DNA from: Ardenticatenaceae bacterium
GTDB taxonomy: Bacteria; Chloroflexota; Anaerolineae; Promineifilales; Promineifilaceae
Assembly: GCA_020634395.1 (NCBI GenBank)
Contig: JACKBU010000018.1
Span: 1-64,000, forward strand
Direction of reading: 5' to 3'
DNA length: 64,000 nucleotides
The position numbers were made by a program, and so were the translations under genes. The notes beneath the pieces are model-generated. The model worked only from the letters and a program-made list of their open reading frames with translations. It made no database searches and was not told the DNA's origin. How positions within the stretch are numbered: position 1 is the stretch's first letter; each line of letters begins with the position of its first letter. Below, piece after piece: positions 56,611 through 63,624 of the stretch.

Positions 56611-57561
56611 ATGCGTGTAATAATCACCGGTGGGACCGGTTTGATTGGCAGTGCTCTGGCCGAAGATCTGGCGAAAGATGGGCACGAGGTGATTGTGTTG
56701 AGCCGCAGCCCTGGGAGCCACGATCTGCCGCCTGGTGTGCGGGCCGAAAAGTGGGATGGGAAAACGGCCGTTTCCTGGGGCCACCTGGCCGATGGGGCCG
56801 ACGCCATCATCAACCTGGCCGGCGAAAACCTGGCCGGTAAAGGTTTGTTTCCCACGCGCTGGACGGATAAACGCAAAGAGAGAATTGTGCGCAGCCGCCT
56901 GGATGCCGGGCAGGCCGTGGTGGAAGCGGTGGAGGCCGCCTCCCAAAAACCGCGCGTGGTTATCCAGTCTTCTGGCACAGACCATTACAAAGATGTGGGC
57001 GATGAGTTTATCACCGAAGCGTCGGCGCCGGGCCGGCACAGCTTTCTGGCGAATCTGACCATAGACTGGGAAGCTTCGACTGAGCCGGTGATTGCGGCGG
57101 GTGTGCGGCAAATTGTTATTCGTTCCGGGGCAGTCTTCAGCCCGAAGAGCGGCGCTTTTCGCACGCTGGTTTTTCCTTTTAAGTTTTTTGTGGGCGGGCC
57201 GTTGGGCAACGGCCGTCAGTGGCTGTCCTGGATTCACCTGGAAGATGAAGTGCGGGCGATTCGCTTCTTGCTGGCGCACGAAACGGCTGTGGGCGCGTTC
57301 AACTTGTGCGCGCCGCAGCCCATCACCAACGGCGCTTTGGCCAAACTGATCGGCAAGGTGATGGGACGGCCGTCTTTCATCCCCGTGCCGGCATTTGCTT
57401 TGCGCCTGGCTTTTGGCGAAGTCGCCGACGTGGTCTTGGACAGCCGCCGGGTCTTGCCGCAGCGCCTGCAAGAACTGGGCTTTTCGTTTCGTTACCCGGA
57501 CCCGGAAACGGCCGTGCGCGATCTCCTGGACAAGCCTGCAAACGGCCCAAGCCAGAGTTAG
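56611..57561 (+). CDS. TIGR01777-family NAD(P)-dependent epimerase-like protein
   Basis: 316 aa extended SDR protein (YfcH-like). Nucleotide motif IITGGTGLIGSALAEDL at the start; INLAGENLAGKGLFPTRWTD and KRKERIVRSRLDAGQAVVEA are typical of this family, as is the C-terminal domain PSFIPVPAFALRLAFGEVAD with VLDSRRVLPQRLQELGFSFR. The reaction is not established for the family. Homologues are often neighbours of LitR/CarH-type light-responsive regulators, which fits its place 43 bases after the regulator. Confidence 0.88.
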   Translation: MRVIITGGTGLIGSALAEDLAKDGHEVIVLSRSPGSHDLPPGVRAEKWDGKTAVSWGHLADGADAIINLAGENLAGKGLFPTRWTDKRKERIVRSRLDAGQAVVEAVEAASQKPRVVIQSSGTDHYKDVGDEFITEASAPGRHSFLANLTIDWEASTEPVIAAGVRQIVIRSGAVFSPKSGAFRTLVFPFKFFVGGPLGNGRQWLSWIHLEDEVRAIRFLLAHETAVGAFNLCAPQPITNGALAKLIGKVMGRPSFIPVPAFALRLAFGEVADVVLDSRRVLPQRLQELGFSFRYPDPETAVRDLLDKPANGPSQS

Positions 57562-57596
57562 CGCCAACCGTTCCTGCCCTCTACCCTCTGTCTTCT

Positions 57597-58307
57597 ATGA
57601 CCCAAACCCCTTTCCTCTGGCTGGGCGCAAACCGGGCACGCCGCTGGCCGGTGGGCGATAAGGCGCGCTTGTTGGACAAGGCCGCCCACGCCGGGCTGCC
57701 TGTTTCTGCCGGGGCCATCCTGCTGGATGAATTTTTTGCTCTGCTGGCGGCGGAAGGCGTGGTGGATGTGCGCGATGGGATCGTGACGGCCGTCGATGAC
57801 GACTGGCTGCACGAAACCCTTTACGAGGGCATCCGCTTCCCGCGCCTGGACGCTCCCGCCATCATCCGTGCCGCTTTCTCCGTGGACGGCGCGGCGCTGA
57901 CCGCCGATCCGCGCTATGCGCCGCAGCGCGCTGTCCACCTGGACGATCCCGCGCAGTTGGCCCGCGGGCTGTGCCGCGTATGGTCCAGCGCCGCGGCCGC
58001 CGGGCTGCGGCGGGACGTGCTGCTGATGGAGATGATCGCGGCCGAGATCGAGGGCACGGCCGTTACCACAGCCAACGCCCCCGACCCCGTCACCAGCCAG
58101 GCAGCCAACGCCAGCCCGGAAACCATCACCCTGCCGCAGTTGGGCCGCTTTGGCCGCCCTGATGCGGCCTTACCGCCTTTTGCCCAGCGGCTGCAAATGC
58201 TGCTGCGCGGCGTGCGCCGCACCTTCGGCGGCGGGGTGTGGCAGGTAGACTGGTTAGATGACGGCCGTATCTGCTGGATCATTCAACTCCACGCCCGCTC
58301 GATTTGA
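57597..58307 (+). CDS. Uncharacterised protein, weak PEP-synthase N-terminal resemblance
   Basis: 236 aa from ATG 57597; no clear ribosome site, and the longer frame lies inside the previous gene. The opening (GANRARRWPVGDKARLLDKA, AHAGLPVSAGAILLDEFF) resembles the first strand-helix-strand of pyruvate phosphate dikinase/PEP-synthase ATP-binding domains (GxKxxxLxxLxxxGxxVPxG). It is far too short for a full enzyme, and no phosphohistidine domain follows. The C-terminus (TFGGGVWQVDWLDDGRICWI) is well formed. It may be a stand-alone domain or a decayed remnant; function unknown. Confidence 0.6.
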   Translation: MTQTPFLWLGANRARRWPVGDKARLLDKAAHAGLPVSAGAILLDEFFALLAAEGVVDVRDGIVTAVDDDWLHETLYEGIRFPRLDAPAIIRAAFSVDGAALTADPRYAPQRAVHLDDPAQLARGLCRVWSSAAAAGLRRDVLLMEMIAAEIEGTAVTTANAPDPVTSQAANASPETITLPQLGRFGRPDAALPPFAQRLQMLLRGVRRTFGGGVWQVDWLDDGRICWIIQLHARSI

Positions 58308-58315
58308 TCCTTTCT

Positions 58316-58590
58316 GGCGACGAAGTGGTTTCTGAGCCGCAGAAATGGTTTATGGCAGCGCAGATCTCGTTTCTGGCAGCGACGAAGTGGTTTCTGAGCC
58401 GTAGAAATGGTTTATGGCAGCGCAGATCTCGTTTCTGGCAGTGACGAAGTGGTTTCTGAGCCGTAGAAATGGTTTATGGCGGTGCAGATCTCGTTTCTGG
58501 CAGCGACGAAGTGGTTTCTGAGCCGCAGAAATGGTTTCTGGCGGTGCAGATCTCGTTTCTGGCAGCGACGAAGCGGTTTCTGGCAGCGCG
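58316..58590. repeat. 62-bp tandem repeat array
   Basis: Four full units and part of a fifth, each starting CGAAGTGGTTTCTGAGCC and ending CAGATCTCGTTTCTGGCAG, with CGAAG anchors at 58321, 58383, 58445, 58507 and 58569 (period 62). Units differ at a few bases. There are no variable spacers, so it is not a CRISPR array. Confidence 0.92.
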
Positions 58591-58628
58591 AAGCGCTTAC
58601 CAGGCAATGAGGTGTCCGCTTCGCCTGG

Positions 58629-58985
58629 AGCTAAAGCCCCAGGCTAAAAAACAACGCCCGGTGAACCGGGCTAGAAGAAAAAAAAGCCGGGTTTACCCGG
58701 CGTCGTTGTTATGCCGGGGTGTTCACGCCCCGGCCGGTCCGCATTCGCCCGCAGCTAAAGCCCCAGGCTAAAAAACAACGCCCGGTGAACCGGGCTAGAA
58801 GAAAAAAAAGCCGGGTTTCCCCGGCGTCGTCCTTGTGCCGGGGTGTTCACGCCCCAGCCGGTCCGCATTCGCCCGCAGCTAAAGCCCCAGGCTAAAAAAC
58901 AACGCCCGGTGAACCGGGCTAGAAGAAAAAAAAGCCGGGTTTCCCCGGCGTCGTCCTTGTGCCAGGGTGTTCACGCCCCGGCAGG
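58629..58985. repeat. 124-bp tandem repeat, three hairpins per unit
   Basis: Three units begin AGCTAAAGCCCCAGGCTAAA at 58629, 58753 and 58877; the third is cut short at about 58985. Each carries three hairpins in a row: GCCCGG/CCGGGC, then GCCGGGT/ACCCGGC, then GCCGGGG/CCCCGGC, with an A-rich strand (AAGAAAAAAAAG) between the first two. Units are nearly identical, indicating recent amplification or conversion. Confidence 0.92.
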
Positions 58986-58990
58986 TGCAA

Positions 58991-59026
58991 AAAAAAGCCG
59001 TTAGGCGCCTGCCCAACGGCTTTTTT
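58991..59026. terminator. Bidirectional terminator after lon
   Basis: Perfect 12-bp arms AAAAAAGCCGTT (58991-59002) and AACGGCTTTTTT (59015-59026). On the minus strand it follows the lon stop by about 20 bases and has the required T-run. Confidence 0.88.
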
Positions 59027-59046
59027 ATCACCCATATGCAGAGCGA

Positions 59047-61473
59047 CTACTTCGTCGCGGCGTGTACGCCGCGTTCCTGGCGTCCGCCATTGCCATTCAC
59101 CGGCGGGACCATTTCCACGTTCTTATCCTTTGGTTCAACGTGGAAAGGCGGCTCGCTGCTTTCCAGCAGAGCAAGTTCCAGCACCTGGTCCAGGTAAGCC
59201 ACCGGCACCAGCGTCAGATCCTGGCGCACGCGCTCCGGCAGTTCCGGGATGTCCTTGGCATTGTCTTTCGGCAGCAGCACAGTCTGGATGCCGGCGCGGT
59301 GGGCGGCGATGGTCTTCTCTTTCAGGCCGCCAATAGCCAGCACTTTGCCGCGCAGGGTCACTTCGCCGGTCATCGCCACGTCGCGGCGCACGGGCCGCCG
59401 CGTAAAGGCAGAGATGATGGCCGTGGCCATGCCGATGCCGGCGCTGGGACCATCTTTGGGCACAGCCCCTTCCGGTACATGGATGTGCAGGTTCACCTGG
59501 TCAAAGATCGCTGGTTCCAAACCCAGGCTGCGGGCGTTGGCCCGCGCATAGGTCAGGGCAGCCTGGGCCGATTCGCGCATCACGTCGCCCAGGGAGCCGG
59601 TCATGGTGATACGGCCGTTTCCTTCGCTCAGGCTTACTTCGATAGACAGGGTGTCGCCACCAAAGGCGTTTACCGCCAATCCGGTGACCACGCCTACTTC
59701 ATCTTGCTCCTCGGCCGTGCCGTAGTGGAACTTATCCGGTCCCAGGAAGTCGGTCACGTCAACGGCCGTTATCTGGAACGGACCGCTTTCGCCATTGGCA
59801 ATCTTCACCGCCAGCTTGCGCACCACCGAGCCAATCTTCCGCTCTAGCTGGCGCACACCCGCTTCCCGCGTATGGTGCCGAATAATCTTCTGCAGTGCCT
59901 CGTCCGTAAACGTCACGTCGATGTCCCGAATGCCGTGACCGGCCAACTGCTTCTTCAAAAGATAACCCTGGGCAATCGCCATTTTTTCTTCTTCGATGTA
60001 GCCCGGCATGTGGATGCTTTCCATACGGTCCAACAACGGCGCCGGGATGGTGTTCAACTGGTTCGACGTGGTGATAAAAATCACCTGGCTCAGGTCAAAC
60101 GGCACTTCCAGATAATGGTCGGTAAAGCTGTGATTTTGCTCGGGGTCCAATACCTCCAGCAGCGCCGAAGACGGATCGCCGCGCCAGTCGGCGCCAACCT
60201 TGTCGATTTCGTCCAGCACGATGACCGGATTACGGGTGCCCGCGTCGCGCAAAGCGCGAATAACCCGCCCCGGCAAAGCGCCAATGTACGTGCGGCGGTG
60301 ACCACGAATCTCCGCCTCGTCGCGTACGCCGCCCAGGCTGATGCGCACCATTTCTCGTCCCATGGCCCGCGCCACCGAGGTGGCAATAGATGTTTTACCA
60401 ACTCCGGGCGGGCCGTTCAGGTTGATGATTGCCCCTTGCATTTGGGTGCCGGCCAGTTTGCGCACGGCCACGTACTCGACAATGCGTTCTTTCACGTCGT
60501 CCAGGCCGTAGTGGTCGGTGTCCAACACTTCGCGCACATGCTGAATGTCCAGGTTGTCTTCACTGGTTTTGCTCCACGGCAGTTCGACCAACCATTCCAG
60601 ATAGGTGCGTATGACGCTGGCTTCAGCCGATTGCTGGCCCTGGTATTCCAGACGGTGCAGTTCTTTGAGGGCGCGTTCGGTGATGTCTTCGGGCATGCCG
60701 GCGTCTTCAATTTGCTGGCGCAGGGTTTCGGCGGCGTCTTCGCCTTCTTCGCCCAGTTCTTTGCGGATGGCCCGCATCTGTTCGCGCAAGACATATTCCC
60801 GCTGCGCCTTTTCGGTGCTGGTGCGGGCGTCTTGCTGGATTTTCTTGCGAATTTCGGTGATGTGTACCTCTTGTTCCAGGTATTCGTTCACAGCCTGCAA
60901 GCGTTGGCCGCCGTCCAGTTGCATGAGCAGTTCCAGTTCTAACTCAAACGGCAGGTTAAGCAGACCGGCAATGTAATCGGCCAGGTCGCCGGCCATTTCT
61001 TTGGTGCGGGTGATTCTCATCACCTGTTGGTTGGCTTCGCCCAGGGCTTCGGCGTACTGTTCCAGGTAGGCGATGGCTCTGTTTAGCAGATCGGGATCGT
61101 CGGTGTCGGTGAGTTCGTCCAATTCGCTGTAGGTGCCGATCAGGAATGGTTCGGTAGCTTCCAATTGGTGGAAGCGCACGCGGCGGTGCAAATCGACCAG
61201 CATTTGCACGCCAATTTGCGGCGCGCGCAGGACATCTCGTACGGTGGCCACCACACCGATGGTAGCCAGGTCATTGTCGGCCGGGTTTTCGATTTCGGCG
61301 TCGTGCTGAATGAGGATCAGCAAATCGCCGCCTTGCTCCACGGCCGTTTGTGCTGCCGCCAATGAATTCCGCCGGCCAATGGTGATGGTAGTGGTAATGC
61401 CGGGGAAAACAGCGCCGCCCCGGAGCGGAACTACTGGCAGTCTCTTCAATTCGGTATGAGTTGTTTCAGCCAT
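59047..61473 (-). CDS. lon: ATP-dependent protease Lon
   Basis: 808 aa, full-length LonA. Layout: N-terminal substrate-binding domain (LKRLPVVPLRGGAVFPGITT start, residues 1-200), coiled-coil linker (EVHITEIRKKIQQDARTSTE), AAA+ module with Walker A GPPGVGKTSIAT and Walker B PVIVLDEIDKVG, sensor region TTSNQLNTIPAPLLDRMESI, and the protease domain with the Ser-Lys dyad in PKDGPSAGIGMA and VLAIGGLKEKTIAAHRAGI. It degrades damaged and short-lived regulatory proteins in the cytosol. AAAGGA precedes the ATG; no heat-shock CIRCE element is visible upstream. Confidence 0.97.
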   Translation of the reverse strand: MAETTHTELKRLPVVPLRGGAVFPGITTTITIGRRNSLAAAQTAVEQGGDLLILIQHDAEIENPADNDLATIGVVATVRDVLRAPQIGVQMLVDLHRRVRFHQLEATEPFLIGTYSELDELTDTDDPDLLNRAIAYLEQYAEALGEANQQVMRITRTKEMAGDLADYIAGLLNLPFELELELLMQLDGGQRLQAVNEYLEQEVHITEIRKKIQQDARTSTEKAQREYVLREQMRAIRKELGEEGEDAAETLRQQIEDAGMPEDITERALKELHRLEYQGQQSAEASVIRTYLEWLVELPWSKTSEDNLDIQHVREVLDTDHYGLDDVKERIVEYVAVRKLAGTQMQGAIINLNGPPGVGKTSIATSVARAMGREMVRISLGGVRDEAEIRGHRRTYIGALPGRVIRALRDAGTRNPVIVLDEIDKVGADWRGDPSSALLEVLDPEQNHSFTDHYLEVPFDLSQVIFITTSNQLNTIPAPLLDRMESIHMPGYIEEEKMAIAQGYLLKKQLAGHGIRDIDVTFTDEALQKIIRHHTREAGVRQLERKIGSVVRKLAVKIANGESGPFQITAVDVTDFLGPDKFHYGTAEEQDEVGVVTGLAVNAFGGDTLSIEVSLSEGNGRITMTGSLGDVMRESAQAALTYARANARSLGLEPAIFDQVNLHIHVPEGAVPKDGPSAGIGMATAIISAFTRRPVRRDVAMTGEVTLRGKVLAIGGLKEKTIAAHRAGIQTVLLPKDNAKDIPELPERVRQDLTLVPVAYLDQVLELALLESSEPPFHVEPKDKNVEMVPPVNGNGGRQERGVHAATK

Positions 61474-61673
61474 TAAAAAATCCTTTGCCTAACGGCAGAG
61501 TTATAAGTTGCGCTTGTATTCAGTATGTTATGCAATTGCGCGGGCTACAATAGCCCATTGGTATTCTCGCGCAGGCACGTAAATAACGCGTTAGTCCTAT
61601 GTCAGAAGTTTGTAAGCGAAAGATATAAGGAAGTTAAGAGGATTTGGACTGGCTGGGGCGGCTGAAAGAGAAC

Positions 61674-61707
61674 GGCTGGAGAGCAAGCAAGGTCTTGCTC
61701 TCCAGCC
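61674..61707 (-). terminator. Long hairpin after the 3-hydroxyacyl-CoA dehydrogenase gene
   Basis: Perfect 14-bp stem GGCTGGAGAGCAAG (61674-61687) / CTTGCTCTCCAGCC (61694-61707) with a six-base loop, 15 bases beyond the minus-strand stop codon. A T-run is lacking (GTTCTCTTTC follows on the minus strand). Confidence 0.65.
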
Positions 61708-61721
61708 TGGATTTACGGCCG

Positions 61722-62657
61722 TTAAGCTGGCGGTTGTGACACGGCCGTTGGGCCGGTCAAAAAGTCCGATTGGGCAAAGGCCGGATGGGGATACGTGTAA
61801 AAGCCTTCTCCCGTTTTGCGGCCCAGTTTGCCGGCGTCGAGATAGGGCTTTAGAAAGTCTGCGTGGGCACGCAGCGTGGCGTCGTTCAGGGTCGTGGCCC
61901 AGAAATCAATGATCTTCCAAATGGTGTCCAGGCCGATCATATCCTGAATGCCAAAGGGGCCGATGGCCGTTTTCATCACGCCCATCCAGGCGCGGTCCAC
62001 GTCCTCCGGGGCAGCGACGTTTTTAACAACCAGGGACAGGGCGGCGGTGTTGAGGGCGCTGAGTAAGGAGTTGAAGACGTAGCCGGAGGACTCTTTCTGC
62101 AGCACGATGGGAATCTGGCCGATGCGCCGGGCGAAGCCTTCCAAAAGGGTGATCACGGCCGTATCCGTGCCCGGATGCGGCATGATGTCCACGACGTTAG
62201 AAACCCAGGCCGGCAGATGGAAGTGAAAAGCGGCAAACTGCGACGGCCGTTGCGTGGCCGCGGCAAACATCGACGGCAGCAGGGTGGAGCTGTTGGTGGT
62301 GAAAATGGTGTGCGGCGGGCACAACGCATGGAACTGAGCCAGCACTTTGCCCTTCAGCGCCGGATCTTCCGGCACCGATTCGCTGAGTAGGTCAGCATCG
62401 CGGGCGGCGTCGGCGGCAACGGCCGTCCACTGCATCCGCCCCAGCACCGCGTCCACCTGCTCAGCCGGTAAAACACCGGCGGCTGCCACGTCGGCCAGCT
62501 CGCGCCGCACGCTGGCCTGCGCCGCCGGCAAAACGTCGGCCTGCACGTCGTACATCATCACCTGATAGCCGTGCATGGCGCACTGCAACCCGATTTGCTG
62601 CCCCATCGTCCCGGTTCCGACAATCAAAACACGTTTAATCTCATCTAGTTCAATCAT
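61722..62657 (-). CDS. 3-hydroxyacyl-CoA dehydrogenase
   Basis: 311 aa, single-function NAD-dependent dehydrogenase. N-terminal Rossmann fold KRVLIVGTGTMGQQIGLQCA, LLSESVPEDPALKGKVLAQF, FTTNSSTLLPS (catalytic Ser and Asn context) and FAAFHFHLPAWVSNVVDIMP (catalytic His). The C-terminal dimerisation domain has SSGYVFNSLLSALNTAALSL and FGIQDMIGLDTIWKIIDFW. It oxidises L-3-hydroxyacyl-CoA in beta-oxidation or acts on 3-hydroxybutyryl-CoA. No thiolase or enoyl-CoA hydratase is adjacent. It is upstream of lon on the same strand but separated by a hairpin. Confidence 0.92.
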   Translation of the reverse strand: MIELDEIKRVLIVGTGTMGQQIGLQCAMHGYQVMMYDVQADVLPAAQASVRRELADVAAAGVLPAEQVDAVLGRMQWTAVAADAARDADLLSESVPEDPALKGKVLAQFHALCPPHTIFTTNSSTLLPSMFAAATQRPSQFAAFHFHLPAWVSNVVDIMPHPGTDTAVITLLEGFARRIGQIPIVLQKESSGYVFNSLLSALNTAALSLVVKNVAAPEDVDRAWMGVMKTAIGPFGIQDMIGLDTIWKIIDFWATTLNDATLRAHADFLKPYLDAGKLGRKTGEGFYTYPHPAFAQSDFLTGPTAVSQPPA

Positions 62658-62675
62658 GTTGGCTTCTTGTCTGGA

Positions 62676-62704
62676 AGAGACCGGACCAGTTTGGCCCGGT
62701 CTCT
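62676..62704 (-). repeat. Inverted repeat between the YtfJ-like gene and the dehydrogenase
   Basis: Arms AGAGACCGG (62676-62684) and CCGGTCTCT (62696-62704) with an 11-base loop in a 69-bp spacer; possible terminator or processing hairpin for the minus-strand transcript. Confidence 0.5.
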
Positions 62705-62726
62705 CATCTCCAGTCTCCTGTTCTTG

Positions 62727-63152
62727 CTACTTATTCCACTCGGCCGCCTGGCGGTTGATGCGGCGCAGGGTGATGAACATGGCTGCCATTGAGGTGAAGA
62801 AGGCAATGGCGATCTTGGTCGGATCAACGATCGGTTCCACGCGCACGCCATCTGGACCGACGGAAATGGCCGCCACCGGGCGCGCCATCATGCTGCCGCC
62901 GCCGCCCCCACCGCCGCCAAAACCGGAGCCGTCCTCCTCGTCGGGGGCTGAGCCGCCGCCCCCGCCGCCAAAACCGTAACCCAGACCGCCCATCATTTCC
63001 GAGGCCATGATGACCGCATAATCGCCCTGGACGGTCGGTTTGGTAAACAGGCTTTCTGGCTGGGCCGCGGTAAACAGCTTGCCCATCAGTTCGTTGGCCT
63101 GTTCTTGATTGGGAATGGTTTCTTTGACGAACGTATTCAAATTGTTATTCAT
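62727..63152 (-). CDS. YtfJ/GerW-like membrane protein with glycine-rich region
   Basis: 141 aa. The middle has two polyglycine stretches separated by an acidic loop (GFGGGGGGSAPDEEDGSGFG), followed by MMARPVAAISVGPDGVRVEP. This is the pattern of the YtfJ/GerW sporulation-protein family (glycine-rich run, then P-x-A-x-hydrophobic-G-V-x-x-x-P). The C-terminus is one transmembrane helix (KIAIAFFTSMAAMFITL). It overlaps the next upstream gene by eight bases. That partner shares the DGVxxxxPIxDxT-helix-NR ending, so the two are a paralogous pair. Confidence 0.72.
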   Translation of the reverse strand: MNNNLNTFVKETIPNQEQANELMGKLFTAAQPESLFTKPTVQGDYAVIMASEMMGGLGYGFGGGGGGSAPDEEDGSGFGGGGGGGGSMMARPVAAISVGPDGVRVEPIVDPTKIAIAFFTSMAAMFITLRRINRQAAEWNK

Positions 63153-63444
63153 TGTTTTCCTCCAATTGATGGGGGCGACGGCCGTTTAACCAGGCCAGCG
63201 CCATCACCACAAAACTGAGACCCCAAATCGCCAGCAGCGCAAAACGGGTGACGTCGAGAATGGGCACCCGTGCGGTGACGCCATCTTGTTCTACCAACAC
63301 GGCCGTTGGCCGATTCCACACAAAACCGCCAAGCGGCGTGTTCAGGGCCACTGCCTGCGCTTCCGGCACGATCGTCCGGCCGCCCACCGTTATCGGCTGC
63401 CCCGTTGTCGTGCCAAACTGCCAAACCTTCGGTTTGTTTTCCAT
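63145..63444 (-). CDS. Small membrane protein, paralogue-like partner of the YtfJ-like gene
   Basis: 99 aa from the Met of MENKPKVWQFG (63444), with GGAGG about 11 bases upstream on the minus strand. PITVGGRTIVPEAQAVALNT matches the N-terminal strand of YtfJ/GerW proteins (usually gdTxIxPvs-type). VLVEQDGVTARVPILDVTRF and a transmembrane helix (ALLAIWGLSFVVMALAWLNG) parallel the end of the neighbouring gene. The glycine-rich part is missing. Probably a two-subunit membrane complex, function unknown. Confidence 0.7.
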   Translation of the reverse strand: MENKPKVWQFGTTTGQPITVGGRTIVPEAQAVALNTPLGGFVWNRPTAVLVEQDGVTARVPILDVTRFALLAIWGLSFVVMALAWLNGRRPHQLEENNE

Positions 63445-63624
63445 AGATCCGTCTACCTCCTGGCCCAAATTCCTATACCGCAAAATAAATGTGTGAGAGA
63501 TGATTAGCAGTGTGCGTCTGCCGCACAAGCCGGACATGATGTACAACAGATATTGTAACGTTGATTGAGGTAAATCTCACGCGCAACTTGGTTAACCTGG
63601 ACGTGGTTGCCAGCAGGAGGGTCA

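Noticed and set aside
57597..58307. Calling this gene a phosphoenolpyruvate synthase
   Set aside because: Only a short N-terminal resemblance; far too short, and the phosphohistidine and PEP-binding domains are absent.
58469..58771. Open frame of 100 codons across the repeats
   Set aside because: It is built entirely of repeat units and hairpins, with no start signal.
58316..58985. Possible CRISPR array
   Set aside because: Units of 62 and 124 bases are contiguous, without variable spacers, and there are no cas genes in the window.
59872..60942. Plus-strand open frame of 356 codons
   Set aside because: Antisense to lon; the Phe/Val/Gln-rich product has no recognisable motif.
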